A stretch of DNA of 64,000 bases from Lysobacter antibioticus (GCF_001442535.1 NZ_CP013141.1:1408372-1472371); one strand, 5' to 3'; counted from the stretch's first letter, positions 45,169-57,557 are shown. Numbers and translations: made by a program. The notes: a model not told the origin generated them from the letters alone.

Positions 45169-45582
45169 TTAACGTTCTTTGATCGCGATGAAGCCGACTT
45201 TGCGCATGCCCTGCCTCTGCGCAATGGTCACCACGTCGTTGACGACGCGGTACTTCGTGGTGCGGTCGCCGCGGACGTTGATCTGCGGCTGCGGGGTCTT
45301 TTGTGCTTCAACCGAAAGACGGCTCTCCAGCTGGTCGCGGGTGACCGGCTCATCGTTCCAGTACAGCGAACCGCTCTCCTGGATCGCCAAGGTGATCGGC
45401 GGAGTCTTGGGCGGCTCCTCCGTCTTGGTGAGCGTGGCTTCGGGCAGCTTGATCTCGACCTTATGGGTCATCAGCGGCGCGGTGATCATGAAGATGATCA
45501 GCAGCACCAGCATCACGTCCACGAGGGGCGTGACGTTGATGGTGGCCATGGGGCCGTTGTCGTTGCCTGTACTGAAGGCCAT
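45169..45582 (-). CDS. exbD1: ExbD biopolymer transport protein, first copy
   Basis: A 137-residue protein with one membrane helix ([24 protein letters not shown]) holding conserved Asp22. The periplasmic domain has VNDVVTIAQRQGMRKVGFI, the normal ExbD ending. It lies 42 bp downstream of exbB and 15 bp upstream of exbD2, so the three are likely co-transcribed. It is part of the ExbB-ExbD-TonB energy-coupling complex. The N-terminus MAFSTGNDNGPMATINVT is close to that of exbD2 ([18 protein letters not shown]), showing recent common origin. Confidence 0.95.
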   Translation of the reverse strand: MAFSTGNDNGPMATINVTPLVDVMLVLLIIFMITAPLMTHKVEIKLPEATLTKTEEPPKTPPITLAIQESGSLYWNDEPVTRDQLESRLSVEAQKTPQPQINVRGDRTTKYRVVNDVVTIAQRQGMRKVGFIAIKER

Positions 45583-45624
45583 GTCCGAACTCCAACTACG
45601 CTAAATGAGAGGCGTCAGTGTTGA

Positions 45625-46374
45625 TTAGCGCTTGTTCGACAGTTCGCCGACGCGCGAGCCGGTGGCGAAGAAGTCGTGCAGGTCGTGGGCGAAGGTGTCG
45701 AACTTGTTGTTCGTGACACGGTTCAGACGCACGAAGAAGTTGTAGGCGAGCACGGCCGGGATCGCGACGAACAGACCGATCGCGGTCATGATCAGCGCTT
45801 CACCCACCGGGCCGGCAACGGCCTGGATCGAGGACTCGCCGCTGGCGCCGAGGCGGAGCAGGGCGTGGTAGATGCCCCAGACCGTACCGAGCAGACCGAC
45901 GAACGGAGCGGTCGAGCCGACGGTGGCGAGCACGGTCAGACCGGCTTCCAGACGCGAGCTCTCGCGGGTCACGGCCTGACGCAGGGCGCGATCGACGAAC
46001 TCCGAGCGGTTCAGCGACTCGACCAGACGCGAACCTTCGTGGCGCTGGTGGTGAGCGGCGGCCTGGGCGGCGTCGAGGGCGATCTTGGAGAACGGTTCGC
46101 TGCGCGACTGTTCTTCCATGTAGCGGATCGCGTCCTGGGCGTTCGGGGTTTCCCAGAACGTGCTGACGACGCGGTCGGAAGAGCCGCGCAGGCGCAGATT
46201 CTTAACGAAATTGATGACGATCCAGTAGACCGACAGAACCGACATCAGCGTGAGCGTGATGAACACGATCCAGCCGACGAGGTCGAAGTTCTGCAACAGA
46301 TGCGAAAAGCTCATCTGCTGAAGCGCTTCAGCGTTGGAGCCTCCGGCGGCGGCGGTGGTGGTTTGCTGCAGCAT
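45625..46374 (-). CDS. exbB: ExbB/TolQ-type proton channel
   Basis: A 249-residue inner-membrane protein with three hydrophobic segments: IVFITLTLMSVLSVYWIVINFV (about 33-57), ATVGSTAPFVGLLGTVWGIYHALL (about 145-168) and MTAIGLFVAIPAVLAYNFFV (about 195-215). The second and third hold the conserved Thr and Pro residues of the channel. It forms the pentameric scaffold around ExbD and drives TonB. The gene lies about 90 bp after tonB and 42 bp before exbD1. Confidence 0.95.
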   Translation of the reverse strand: MLQQTTTAAAGGSNAEALQQMSFSHLLQNFDLVGWIVFITLTLMSVLSVYWIVINFVKNLRLRGSSDRVVSTFWETPNAQDAIRYMEEQSRSEPFSKIALDAAQAAAHHQRHEGSRLVESLNRSEFVDRALRQAVTRESSRLEAGLTVLATVGSTAPFVGLLGTVWGIYHALLRLGASGESSIQAVAGPVGEALIMTAIGLFVAIPAVLAYNFFVRLNRVTNNKFDTFAHDLHDFFATGSRVGELSNKR

Positions 46375-46464
46375 GACGCTTACCTTTGAATGTCGTGGAA
46401 AGGAAAGAAGGTATTACGAAGAAGCGGTGTTCATCAGGCGGGACAACAGTCGCGCCGACCCCGA

Positions 46465-47145
46465 TCAGGTCGGCGGGACGAAATCGACGGGAACGCGGAC
46501 GCGGCTGGCGACCGGTTGACCGTTGCGCACTTCAGGGTTGAAGCGCCACTTGCGGGCAGCGTCCATGGCCGCGCGATCCAGATTGCGATTACGGCTGGAT
46601 TTTTCGACCTGCACGTCCATGACGTTGCCCTGGGCGTCGATGCTGATGACCAGGACTACGGTACCGCCTACGCCCTGACGGGCTTCGGTCGGCGGATACT
46701 TCGGCGGATTCAGGCGACGCGAGGACGGATCGACGCTGGAGCCGATGTCGCTGGCGGCCGTCGGCGGCGCAGGCGGGGCCGGCGGCGGCGCAGGCGGGTC
46801 GATCGGACTCGGGTCCAGATTCTCGACCGGCGGCTGGTCCGGCGGCGGGGGAGTCGGGGTCGGTCGCGGCGGGGACAGTTCCTTCGGAGGCTGCTTGAGC
46901 TCCTTGGGCGGTTCCGGCGGCGGCGGCGGCGGCGGCGGGGGCGGCGGCGGAGGCTTGATGATGTTGACCATCGTCACCTGCTCTTCGTCCTGCTGCTGGG
47001 CAGGTGGCGTCATTGGGGCCAGCAACAACAGGAGCGCCGCGGCATGCACAGCGATCGCGCAGGTGATACCGGCAATACGTGCCCAGTTCAACCCTTCGCG
47101 GTCGTTGTCATCTTTCCTAACTTGGAGTTCGAGGTCTTGCGTCAT
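46465..47145 (-). CDS. tonB: TonB energy-transducing protein
   Basis: A 226-residue protein. A short cytosolic tail leads to one membrane helix (ITCAIAVHAAALLLLLAPM, with the His needed for function at about residue 34). A long periplasmic Pro-rich spacer, including 13 consecutive Pro, follows. The C-terminal TonB domain ends with PPKYPPTEARQGVGGTVVLVISIDAQGNVMDVQVEKSSRNRNLDRAAMDAARKWRFNP. It links the ExbB-ExbD motor to outer-membrane receptors, carrying siderophores, B12 or carbohydrate. A longer start at 47193 is possible. The poly-Pro codons (GC-rich triplet repeat, about 46918-46952) are prone to slippage. Confidence 0.94.
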   Translation of the reverse strand: MTQDLELQVRKDDNDREGLNWARIAGITCAIAVHAAALLLLLAPMTPPAQQQDEEQVTMVNIIKPPPPPPPPPPPPPEPPKELKQPPKELSPPRPTPTPPPPDQPPVENLDPSPIDPPAPPPAPPAPPTAASDIGSSVDPSSRRLNPPKYPPTEARQGVGGTVVLVISIDAQGNVMDVQVEKSSRNRNLDRAAMDAARKWRFNPEVRNGQPVASRVRVPVDFVPPT

Positions 47146-47291
47146 GCCGTCAGCTCGGGAGGTGTTTCCGGACGCCAGGGCGCCTCGGGCCATCGTTCGG
47201 TTCCTGCAACCGTTTCCAGTCGCGGGAACCTCCTAGCATATACCAAACCGCGTCACAGGTTCCAAGCGCGGTTGGGCATCTCTTTGCTGAA

Positions 47292-48509
47292 TTACTTGCC
47301 TTTCAGCGCGAGAATCTTGTTGGCGTCGTCGGGCTTTTTAACGCCCTTCGCTATCGCCTGCTTGGCGGCTTCCTTTGCCTCGGGAATGCGATCCTCTTGC
47401 CACAGAACACGGGCGAGATTCAGGTACGTCTCACCATCCGGTGCGAGAGGAGCCGCTTTCTTGTACGCGTCGATCGACTTCGCAGTCTGATCGGAGAAGT
47501 AGTAGGACTGGGCCAGCGCCACATAGGCCTGGTAGTCCGGCTTGAGGACGCCCTTCTCGAGGCCCTCGGTGATCACGCCGGCCGCTTCCTTCTCCTTGCC
47601 ATCCAGATTCAGATAGGTGGCGTAGAGCTGGCGGTAGTCCTTGTCTTCGGTGAACTGACCGGCGGCGCGAACCTTTTCCAGCACGACGGCGGCCTTGTCG
47701 AGCATGTCGGCCTGCGAATACACCGCGGCGACGTTCATCTGGGCGCGCTTGTCGTTCGGGGTCTTGGCGGCGATCGCCTCGGCGATCTTGGCCGCGTCGG
47801 CACCCTGATTGTTCTCAATGTAGCTGGCCATCAGCAACTGCTGCCATTCGACCTTCGGCTCGGGCGAGGCGTCGATGGCTTCCTTGATCGCCTTGGCGGC
47901 GTCCGGATAGCGCTCCAGGCGGTACAGGGCGTTGCCGCGCACGATCAGGTGTTCGGGCTTGGTGCTCTTGGTTTCGGCCAGGAAGCGATCGGCCGTCGCC
48001 AGCGAATCGGCGTACTGGTCTTCCTGCAGCTGCAGCTGGGCCATCATGAACATCGCGCCGAAATGGCCGTTGTTGTCGAGGCCGTTGAATTCCAGCGCTT
48101 GCTTGAGATAGGCGATCGCGGCCTTGCTGTCGTCGCCGTCATAGGCGAGTTGGGCGCCGATCTGCGCGGCGAACGAACGCTCGTAGGCGTTGAACGCGGT
48201 GTTGGCGATGATTTCGTCGGCGACGGCGCGGGCTTCGGCAGCCTTTTCCTTGTCGTAGAACTCCATCATCTTCTGCAGCTTGGCGCCGCCCTTCGACGAA
48301 GCCTTCGCGTCGGGCGCGGTGCGCGTCGCGTTCGGGAACTGGTTCTCGGCCTTGGTGGTGCTGCCCTTGCTGCTTTCCTTGTTGGCGCGGCGCTGCGCAT
48401 TGCGCTCGGCCATGTTCTGCGCGTTGACCTGGGAGACTGCGCCGAAGACCAGCGTCACGCCGATCGCGGCGGCCAGCAGGGTGCTACGGCGGGTGGGTTG
48501 CTTGTTCAT
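47292..48509 (-). CDS. Exported TPR-repeat protein
   Basis: A 405-residue protein with signal peptide MNKQPTRRSTLLAAAIGVTLVFGAVSQVNAQN. A long alpha-helical region with degenerate tetratricopeptide units fills most of it (for example ALYRLERYPDAAKAIKEAIDA, AYVALAQSYYFSDQTAKSIDAYKKAAPLAPDGETYLNLARVL). A Lys/Ser-rich linker (KESSKGSTTKAENQ) lies after the signal. It sits about 146 bp upstream of tonB on the same strand and may be linked to the TonB system. TPR proteins mediate protein contacts; no specific partner can be named. Confidence 0.85.
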   Translation of the reverse strand: MNKQPTRRSTLLAAAIGVTLVFGAVSQVNAQNMAERNAQRRANKESSKGSTTKAENQFPNATRTAPDAKASSKGGAKLQKMMEFYDKEKAAEARAVADEIIANTAFNAYERSFAAQIGAQLAYDGDDSKAAIAYLKQALEFNGLDNNGHFGAMFMMAQLQLQEDQYADSLATADRFLAETKSTKPEHLIVRGNALYRLERYPDAAKAIKEAIDASPEPKVEWQQLLMASYIENNQGADAAKIAEAIAAKTPNDKRAQMNVAAVYSQADMLDKAAVVLEKVRAAGQFTEDKDYRQLYATYLNLDGKEKEAAGVITEGLEKGVLKPDYQAYVALAQSYYFSDQTAKSIDAYKKAAPLAPDGETYLNLARVLWQEDRIPEAKEAAKQAIAKGVKKPDDANKILALKGK

Positions 48510-48645
48510 GTACTCACCTCAGAGAGACTCAGCGGCCGCAGGCGGGTGGCCTTGTGGCGGAACGGCGCAAGGCCAAGGGGCCGTCACGCTAACAGAAACT
48601 TGGGGCCGCGCGATACGGGTTAAGACAGCCATTTTCACCTGGATT

Positions 48646-49449
48646 TCATCCACACTTCGGCGTACGGCCGGAGGCGCGGGCCTGCTCGAAGGTGGGGATC
48701 AAGGCCCCGGCGCGAGCGTTCAGCTCCTGGATGCGCGATTGCGGGTCGGGGTGGGTAGAGAGCCATTGCGGTGGCCGCGAAGCGCTCGCGGCGATCATGT
48801 TCTGCCACAGATTCACGGCCTGGCGCGGGTCGTAGCCGGCCTGCGCCATCAGCCGCTGGCCGACCACGTCGGCCTCGCTTTCCTGGGTGCGCGAGCCCGG
48901 CAGCAGGAACGCCGTCTGCAGGGCCGCGCCGCCGAGCTGGTTGGTGGCGTTGACCGCTCCCTCGCCGTAGCGCGAGCCGACCAGGCTGCCGAGGATGCCC
49001 AGGCCGACCTGGGCGCTCATTTGCCGGGTGATGCGTTCGTCGTGATGGCGCGAGACCACGTGGCCGATCTCGTGGGCGATCACCGCCGCGAGCTGGTCCT
49101 GGTTCTTGGCGACGGTGAAGATGCCGGTGTTGACGCCGACCTTGCCGCCCGGAAGGGCGAAGGCATTGGGCGAGTTATCGGCGAACAGGGCCACGTCCCA
49201 GTTCGCCTGCCAGCCTTGCGGCAGTTGCTGGGTAATCGAGCTCACGACGCAGCGCACGTAGGCGTTCTGGCGCGGGTCGGTGCTCAGGCGCTGCTTGCTC
49301 TTGGCCTCCTCGAAGGCCTTGGCGCCCATCAGGTTGAGCTGCTCCTGCGACACCGCACCGATGTGCTGGGTACGCCCGGTCGGCGAAGTCGTGGTGGCGC
49401 AGGCGGTCACCACGGCGGCGACCGAAAGCGCAAACAGGATGCGTTTCAT
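48646..49449 (-). CDS. M48-family metalloprotease lipoprotein
   Basis: A 267-residue protein with a lipoprotein signal: MKRILFALSVAAVVTAC, lipobox Cys17. The zinc motif HEIGH is at 126-130 (His126, Glu127, His130) with Glu in ESEADVVGQRLM as third ligand. Surrounding VNTGIFTVAKNQDQLAAVIAHEIGHVVSRHHDER is typical of LoiP/YcaL-type periplasmic peptidases, which take part in outer-membrane protein quality control. It lies on the same strand as the TPR and CPBP genes. Length is normal for the family. Confidence 0.92.
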   Translation of the reverse strand: MKRILFALSVAAVVTACATTTSPTGRTQHIGAVSQEQLNLMGAKAFEEAKSKQRLSTDPRQNAYVRCVVSSITQQLPQGWQANWDVALFADNSPNAFALPGGKVGVNTGIFTVAKNQDQLAAVIAHEIGHVVSRHHDERITRQMSAQVGLGILGSLVGSRYGEGAVNATNQLGGAALQTAFLLPGSRTQESEADVVGQRLMAQAGYDPRQAVNLWQNMIAASASRPPQWLSTHPDPQSRIQELNARAGALIPTFEQARASGRTPKCG

Positions 49450-49516
49450 GACGATTCCCCAGAACGAACTAACTTTGTAGCGCCGCCTGGATTAATACTT
49501 CGTCAACGAGGGTGGC

Positions 49517-50236
49517 TTAAAGGCTTGCAAAAAGCGCCGTACCTGCCACCAGGTTGTTGAGCGCATGCGCTGCATAGGCCGCCCACAGGGTGCCGGTGCG
49601 CCGGTAGACGGCGGCGAAGACCGCGCCCATGAAGGCATACACCGCCCACAGCATCAGCATGTTCCAGCCCTGGCTGGCGCCGAGGCCGGGCGGCTCATGG
49701 ACCAGTGCGAAGGCGATCGAGCTCAGCGCCAGGCCGAGGCCGGGCCGCCCCGCGGCCCACAGTCGGCCGAACAGCACCCGCCGGAACAGCAATTCTTCAT
49801 AGGCCGGCGCGATCAGCACGGCGAAGATCAGCAACAGGAACGGATGTTCGGCGACCGCTTCGCTGAGGACCAGGTTGCTAGGCGTCATTTCGATCTGCAG
49901 CTGCTGCGCGAGCAGGCCGACCAGCATGCTGAAACCGGTGGTCGCGAGCAGGGCCGCCAGGATCGCGAGCCAGGTCGATTTTCGCCACAGCGCCTGCCAC
50001 GAGGCGGCGCATTCCTCGCGCGTCGCCCGGCGGCGCAGGAGATACACCATCAGTGCGCCCAGGCCGGTGCCGACCAGGGTGATCGCGATCATCGCATCGG
50101 AGCCCGCGTCCATCTCGACCGGGACGCCGCGCAAGCCTTGCAACATCCCCCACAGCACACCGCCGGCCATGACGAACACGGCGAGCAACACCACCGACAG
50201 CAGCAAGTCGATCGCGAATCCGGCGACGCTGCCCAA
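49517..50236 (-). CDS. CPBP-family intramembrane metalloprotease
   Basis: A 239-residue membrane protein with about 7-8 hydrophobic segments. The CPBP (Abi) motifs are present: EExxxR in YEELLFRRVLFG, followed by SIAFALVHEP and a late HALNN. Such proteins are inferred to be intramembrane endopeptidases, some acting on bacteriocins or prenylated proteins. The start is uncertain: the frame has no ATG, a TTG at 50236 was taken. The frame runs upstream into the end of gyrB, 77 bp away. It is the next gene after gyrB on the same strand. Confidence 0.8.
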   Translation of the reverse strand: MGSVAGFAIDLLLSVVLLAVFVMAGGVLWGMLQGLRGVPVEMDAGSDAMIAITLVGTGLGALMVYLLRRRATREECAASWQALWRKSTWLAILAALLATTGFSMLVGLLAQQLQIEMTPSNLVLSEAVAEHPFLLLIFAVLIAPAYEELLFRRVLFGRLWAAGRPGLGLALSSIAFALVHEPPGLGASQGWNMLMLWAVYAFMGAVFAAVYRRTGTLWAAYAAHALNNLVAGTALFASL

Positions 50237-50312
50237 CCATCCGCGGCGCGTCGTCGCCGGCGAGGGCGGCGACGCGGGGATCAGATCCGCGGCCGGATCG
50301 GACGCAGCCGGA

Positions 50313-53379
<3,067 letters not shown>

Positions 53380-54477
53380 TCAACTCGACTGCGGCAGCTC
53401 ACCCAACAGCCCATGTTCCACGTGGAACCTGGTCAGTTCGACCTGCATCGAGGCCAAGGCCGGCGGCGGATCGGTGCCGGTGATGAAAACCTGGGCCTTC
53501 GACGCCAGCAGGCGTTCCAGTACTCGCTGCTGGTGGTTCCGGTCGAGCTCGGAGGCCAGGTCGTCCAGCGCCACCATCGGCCATTCGCCGCGGATCGCGG
53601 CATGGTGCTCGGCCTGCGCCAACAGGGCGCACAGGGCGGTTAGCTTGGCCTGGCCGCGCGACAAGGCCTCGCGGCCGGGTAGGCCGCCGAAAGCGATGCG
53701 CCAGTCGGCCCGGTGCGGCCCGACCGAGGTATAGCCAGCCAGCTGATCGCGTTCGCGGGCCAGCAACAGCGCGTCGGCGAGCGGAAACTCGTCGCGACGC
53801 CAGCCCGGCAGGTAATCCAGGCGCACCGCCCCCAGCCCCGGCGCCAGGTCGGCGGCCAGGGCCGAGAACTTCGGCTGCAGTTCGTCGAGATACTGGTGGC
53901 GGCGCCGGGTCAGGGGCTCACCGGCCTCGGCGAGCTCGTGATCCCAGGCATCGAGCTGGCCGTCGCGGGCCCGCGCCTTAAGCAGGGCGTTGCGTTGCTT
54001 CAGTGCCCGGGTATAGCGCCGCCACAGCGGAGTGAAGTCAGGTTCCACGTGGAACAATCCCCAATCCAGGTAGCGGCGGCGGATCTCGCCGGCCCCGGTG
54101 ATCAGGGAATGGCTGCCGGGCTCGAAACTGACCACGGCCAAGGCGGCGCACAGTTCGCCGAGCTGGGATACCGAGGCGCCGTCGAGGCGACCGACCCATT
54201 CCTGGCCGCTGTGGCGCAGTCCGGCCTTGCGGCTCTGGTCGCGCCGCGCTTCTTGCCATTCCACGAAGACCTCGAGCGCGGGGTCGCCGGCCCGGATCAG
54301 GCCATCGCGCACTCGGCCCCGAAAACTGCGGCCATAAGCCATCAGATGCAGGGCTTCGAGCAGGCTGGTCTTGCCCGCACCGTTCTCGCCGGTAATCAGG
54401 TTGATTCCGGGAGCCGGCAGCAGGCTGACTTCGGCGAAACGCCTGAATCCACGGGCTTCCAGACGGGTGACATGCAT
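53380..54477 (-). CDS. recF: DNA replication/repair protein RecF
   Basis: A 365-residue SMC-like ATPase that helps RecR/RecO load RecA at gaps. Walker A is GENGAGKT (30-37). The ABC-type signature is in LSRGQAKLTALCALLAQAE, and Walker B in MVALDDLASELD. The start at 54477 gives the standard MHVTRLEARGFRRF; the open frame upstream does not match the family. It lies between dnaN and gyrB. Two parS-like sites fall inside the coding sequence, each encoding Phe-His-Val-Glu (FHVE). Confidence 0.98.
   Translation of the reverse strand: MHVTRLEARGFRRFAEVSLLPAPGINLITGENGAGKTSLLEALHLMAYGRSFRGRVRDGLIRAGDPALEVFVEWQEARRDQSRKAGLRHSGQEWVGRLDGASVSQLGELCAALAVVSFEPGSHSLITGAGEIRRRYLDWGLFHVEPDFTPLWRRYTRALKQRNALLKARARDGQLDAWDHELAEAGEPLTRRRHQYLDELQPKFSALAADLAPGLGAVRLDYLPGWRRDEFPLADALLLARERDQLAGYTSVGPHRADWRIAFGGLPGREALSRGQAKLTALCALLAQAEHHAAIRGEWPMVALDDLASELDRNHQQRVLERLLASKAQVFITGTDPPPALASMQVELTRFHVEHGLLGELPQSS
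53414..53429. promoter_or_regulatory. parS-like site (TGTTCCACGTGGAACC), in recF 3' end
   Basis: Perfect core palindrome TTCCACGTGGAA inside the recF coding sequence, encoding FHVE. Second of four within 1.6 kb. Confidence 0.8.
54041..54056. promoter_or_regulatory. parS-like site (GGTTCCACGTGGAACA), in recF
   Basis: The same 16-mer as at 53414, read in inverse, in the middle of recF and again encoding FHVE. Confidence 0.8.
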
Positions 54478-54540
54478 CGGCAGATGATCGCAGAAGGGGA
54501 GTGCCGGCGGTGGAGCAGGCGATCCGAAAGCCACAAACGG

Positions 54541-54565
54541 ACACGCCCGGACAGGCCGGGCGTGT
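54541..54565. terminator. Hairpin between dnaN and recF
   Basis: A 10-bp perfect stem (ACACGCCCGG with complement) and a 5-nt loop, 50 bp past the dnaN stop. No U tract, so a partial terminator or processing site; a parS-like site lies against it. Confidence 0.5.
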
Positions 54566-54567
54566 GA

Positions 54568-54583
54568 TGTTCCACGTGGAACC
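54568..54583. promoter_or_regulatory. parS-like site (TGTTCCACGTGGAACC), dnaN-recF gap
   Basis: Identical to the site at 53414, here intergenic, directly next to the hairpin at 54541-54565. Confidence 0.83.
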
Positions 54584-54612
54584 GGGTTGGCCCGGTTTCG
54601 CTGCGCTTGCCG

Positions 54613-55713
54613 TTACAGGCGCAGCGGCATCACGACATGGCGACAACGCTCGTTGGACGCCTCGCGCACCAGAGCCGAGGAGTTCGCGTCGCGCAAGGCC
54701 AGGATCACGTGCTCGTCGCGCAATGCGGTCAGGGCGTCGAGCAGGTAGTTGACGTTGAAGCCCACGGCCAGGTCGTCGACCTTGGTGTCGGCTTCGACTT
54801 CTTCCTGCGCTTCTTCCTGTTCCGGGTTATGCGCGCTGATCTTGAGCTGGCCGGGCGAGACTTCGATGCGCACGCCGCGGTACTTCTCGTTCGACAGAAT
54901 CGCCGCACGTTGCAGGGAGGCACGCAGGATCTCGCGCTCGATCTTGACCTCGCGGTCGGCACCGATCGGGATCACCGCTTCGTAATCCGGGAAACGGCCG
55001 TCGATAAGCTTGCTGGTGAAGGTGACATCGTCGCGCTTCACCCGGATATGGCCGCGGCCCATCTCCAGCTCGACTTCGCGATCGCCGCCTTCGAGCAAAC
55101 GCTGCAGTTCCTGCACGCCCTTGCGCGGCACGATGATCTGGCGCTTGGTCTGGGCATTGCCTTCGTACGGCGCTTCGCACAGGGCGAGGCGATGTCCGTC
55201 GGTGGCGACGCAGCGCAGGCTGTTCTCGCGCAGGTCGAACAACAGACCGTTGAGGTAATAGCGCACATCCTGCTGGGCCATCGCGAACGCAGTGCGTTCG
55301 ATCAGTTCCTTCAGGGCGGCTTCCGGTACGCGGACGCGCTCGGTCGCTTCGACTTCGTCGATCGACGGGAAGTCGTTGGCCGGCAGGCTGGCGAGCGTAA
55401 AGCGCGACCGTCCTGCCTGCACCGTGACCTTCTCGGCGGTCTGCGAAACGGTGACCTTGCTGCCGTCCGGAAGCGCTCGAATGATTTCGAACAGCTTGCG
55501 CGCCGGAATCGTGGTTTCGCCGTCCTTCGCATCGTCGACCGCAACCCGCGAAATCATTTCGACTTCGAGGTCGGTACCGGTCAGCGAGAGCTGCCCGTCC
55601 TTGACCTGCACGAGCAGGTTGGCCAGGACCGGCAAGGTCTGCCGGCGTTCGACGACGTTGACCACTTGGGCCAACGGCTTGAGAAAGACTTCGCGTTGCA
55701 GGCTGAAACGCAT
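54613..55713 (-). CDS. dnaN: DNA polymerase III sliding clamp (beta subunit)
   Basis: A 366-residue three-domain clamp, beginning MRFSLQREVFLKPLAQVVNVVERRQTLPVLANLLVQ and ending with the conserved VMPLRL. Segments such as GRFPDYEAVIP and FNVNYLLDAL are typical. The dimeric ring holds the replicase on DNA and recruits other proteins, including DinB. It lies about 510 bp downstream of dnaA, an unusually wide gap that holds the probable origin, so it likely has its own promoter. Identification is certain. Confidence 0.99.
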   Translation of the reverse strand: MRFSLQREVFLKPLAQVVNVVERRQTLPVLANLLVQVKDGQLSLTGTDLEVEMISRVAVDDAKDGETTIPARKLFEIIRALPDGSKVTVSQTAEKVTVQAGRSRFTLASLPANDFPSIDEVEATERVRVPEAALKELIERTAFAMAQQDVRYYLNGLLFDLRENSLRCVATDGHRLALCEAPYEGNAQTKRQIIVPRKGVQELQRLLEGGDREVELEMGRGHIRVKRDDVTFTSKLIDGRFPDYEAVIPIGADREVKIEREILRASLQRAAILSNEKYRGVRIEVSPGQLKISAHNPEQEEAQEEVEADTKVDDLAVGFNVNYLLDALTALRDEHVILALRDANSSALVREASNERCRHVVMPLRL

Positions 55714-55890
55714 GCGGACCCCTTGCCCGTCGGTGGGCCTTAGCCCATTACTAAAGAGATGTATAAATCAAAAGCTTGGTGGTGATGGTGTAGCGAAAAA
55801 CGCTGGAGAACTCATTTAAGCAATTGATTTACAAGCGGTTTTCGGTACTTCAAAAGCGGGTAGAACTGGCCCTGGGGATGCGGTACATCC

Positions 55891-55899
55891 TGTGGATAA
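55891..55899 (-). promoter_or_regulatory. DnaA box (perfect)
   Basis: TGTGGATAA, reverse complement of the consensus TTATCCACA. Confidence 0.88.
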
Positions 55900-55926
55900 A
55901 AAGGGCGCCGGTTGGCGGCCGCTGAC

Positions 55927-55935
55927 TTGTCCACA
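55927..55935 (+). promoter_or_regulatory. DnaA box (one mismatch)
   Basis: TTGTCCACA, one base from consensus, 36 bp from the perfect box and in opposite orientation. Confidence 0.7.
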
Positions 55936-56222
55936 GTTTGTACGACTTTCATCCCCCGAGTTATGCCTTTCGCAACAAACACTTACCGATTACCTTGTGT
56001 CTCGTCGCAGCGCGGACCGTATTCAAGCGGCAACTGCAGCGGCGACTCGAGCGTTCCAGGCGGGCATCCGCTGGCAGGGTTGCGGTTTCGGCGAACGAGG
56101 CGGATGACGGGCATCCGGACCACGAACGTCGGCACCGAACTCTCGCGGTTTACGACGATGCCATCGAGCGGTATTGCGTTCCCATCGGGTGAGCGCGGAC
56201 CGCGGATGCGGTCCGGGCGGCT

Positions 56223-57557
56223 TCACTCGCTGAGCTTGCGAATCAACTTGTCCCAATCCTCACGCAGCTTGCCGTCGGTTTCCATCAAGGTGCGGATCTG
56301 CCGGCAGGCATGCAAAACGGTCGTGTGGTCGCGACCGGCGAAGGCATCGCCGATCTCCGGCAACGAGTGCTCGGTCAGTTCCTTGGTCAGCGCCATGGCG
56401 ACCTGACGTGGACGAGCGAGCGAGCGCGTACGCCGTTTCGACAACAAGTCCTTGATCTGAAGGCCGTAGTAGTCTGCCACGGTCTTCTGGATGTTGGGGA
56501 TGCCGATCGCCTGCTGCTGCGCACGCAACAAGTCGCGCAGGGTTTCCTGGGCGAACTCGGTGGTGATCGCGCGGCCGGTGAAATTGGCGCGGGCGGTCAG
56601 TGTGTTGAGCGCGCCTTCCAGGTCGCGCACGTTCGAGCGCATCTTCTTGGCCAGCAGGAAGGCGACTTCCTCCGGCACCGCGGCGCCGCGTTCCTTGGCC
56701 TTGGAGATCACGATCTGGGCGCGGGTCTCGAAGTCCGGCGGCTCGATCGCGACCGACAGGCCCCAGGCCAGGCGCGACTTCAACCGCGGCTCCAGGCCTT
56801 CGACTTCGCGCGGGTAGCGATCGCAGGTCAGGATGATCTGCTGCTTGCCGTCGAACAGCGCATTGAAGGTATGGAAGAACTCTTCCTGGGTGCGGTCCTT
56901 GCCGGCGAAGAACTGGATGTCGTCGATCAGCAGCGCGTCGACGCGCTGGAACTGACGCTTGAACTGATCCATGGTCTTGTCCTGCAGCGCCTTCATCATC
57001 GCGCTGAAGAACTGCTCCGAACGCAGGTACATCACCCGCATCGCCGGATTGGCCTCGCGCATGGCGTTGCCGGCGGCGAACATCAGATGGGTCTTGCCCA
57101 GGCCGGTGCCGCCGTACAACAGCAACGGGTTGTGGGCGCGTTCGCCGGGTTTCTGCGCCGCCTGCCAGGCCGCGGCGCGGCCGAGCTGGTTGCTGCGGCC
57201 TTCGACGAAGTTGTCGAAGGTGTAGTGATTGTCGAGATTGCCCTGGAACGGCTCGGGCGGCGCGACCGGACGCGGCGCGCTGACCGCGATCTCCGATTCG
57301 CGCGCCACCGCCGGAACCGCCCGCGGCAGCGAGCCGATCTCGAGGCTGACCTCGCCGCTGCCGGCGAAATACGACAGCAACTCGCGGATCCGGCCCAGAT
57401 AACGTTCGCGCACGTGTTCGACCACGAACGCGTTCGGCGCATACAGCACGGTGACGTCGTCGCGTCGCGTCGCCTGCAGCGGTTTCAACCAGGTATGTAC
57501 ATCCTCGACCGGAAATTCGGCTTCGAGGCGTTCGAGGCAGCGGGGCCAGGCTTCCAT
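56223..57557 (-). CDS. dnaA: Chromosomal replication initiator DnaA
   Basis: A 444-residue initiator. Domain I (1-80, [15 protein letters not shown]...) is followed by a short linker. The AAA+ domain III has Walker A GGTGLGKT (149-156), Walker [25 protein letters not shown] and the sensor region. Domain IV ends with the DnaA-box-reading signature [28 protein letters not shown]. It opens oriC and also controls its own gene. Its upstream gap to rpmH holds a DnaA-box-like site, consistent with autoregulation. Certain call. Confidence 0.99.
   Translation of the reverse strand: MEAWPRCLERLEAEFPVEDVHTWLKPLQATRRDDVTVLYAPNAFVVEHVRERYLGRIRELLSYFAGSGEVSLEIGSLPRAVPAVARESEIAVSAPRPVAPPEPFQGNLDNHYTFDNFVEGRSNQLGRAAAWQAAQKPGERAHNPLLLYGGTGLGKTHLMFAAGNAMREANPAMRVMYLRSEQFFSAMMKALQDKTMDQFKRQFQRVDALLIDDIQFFAGKDRTQEEFFHTFNALFDGKQQIILTCDRYPREVEGLEPRLKSRLAWGLSVAIEPPDFETRAQIVISKAKERGAAVPEEVAFLLAKKMRSNVRDLEGALNTLTARANFTGRAITTEFAQETLRDLLRAQQQAIGIPNIQKTVADYYGLQIKDLLSKRRTRSLARPRQVAMALTKELTEHSLPEIGDAFAGRDHTTVLHACRQIRTLMETDGKLREDWDKLIRKLSE

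Larger units (their letters stand above)
55741..55935. other. Candidate chromosomal origin (oriC) in the dnaA-dnaN gap
   Basis: The 509-bp gap holds an AT-rich stretch (55741-55860, a possible unwinding element) next to a perfect DnaA box (TGTGGATAA, 55891-55899) and a near-perfect one (TTGTCCACA, 55927-55935). Gene direction flips near here, as expected at an origin. The number of boxes visible is small. The dnaA-rpmH gap, which has weaker boxes, remains an alternative. Confidence 0.65.

Noticed and set aside
49060-49075. CACGTGG in the M48 protease gene as a fifth parS
   Set aside because: The flanks do not match parS (no TGTTNC/GNAACA arms).
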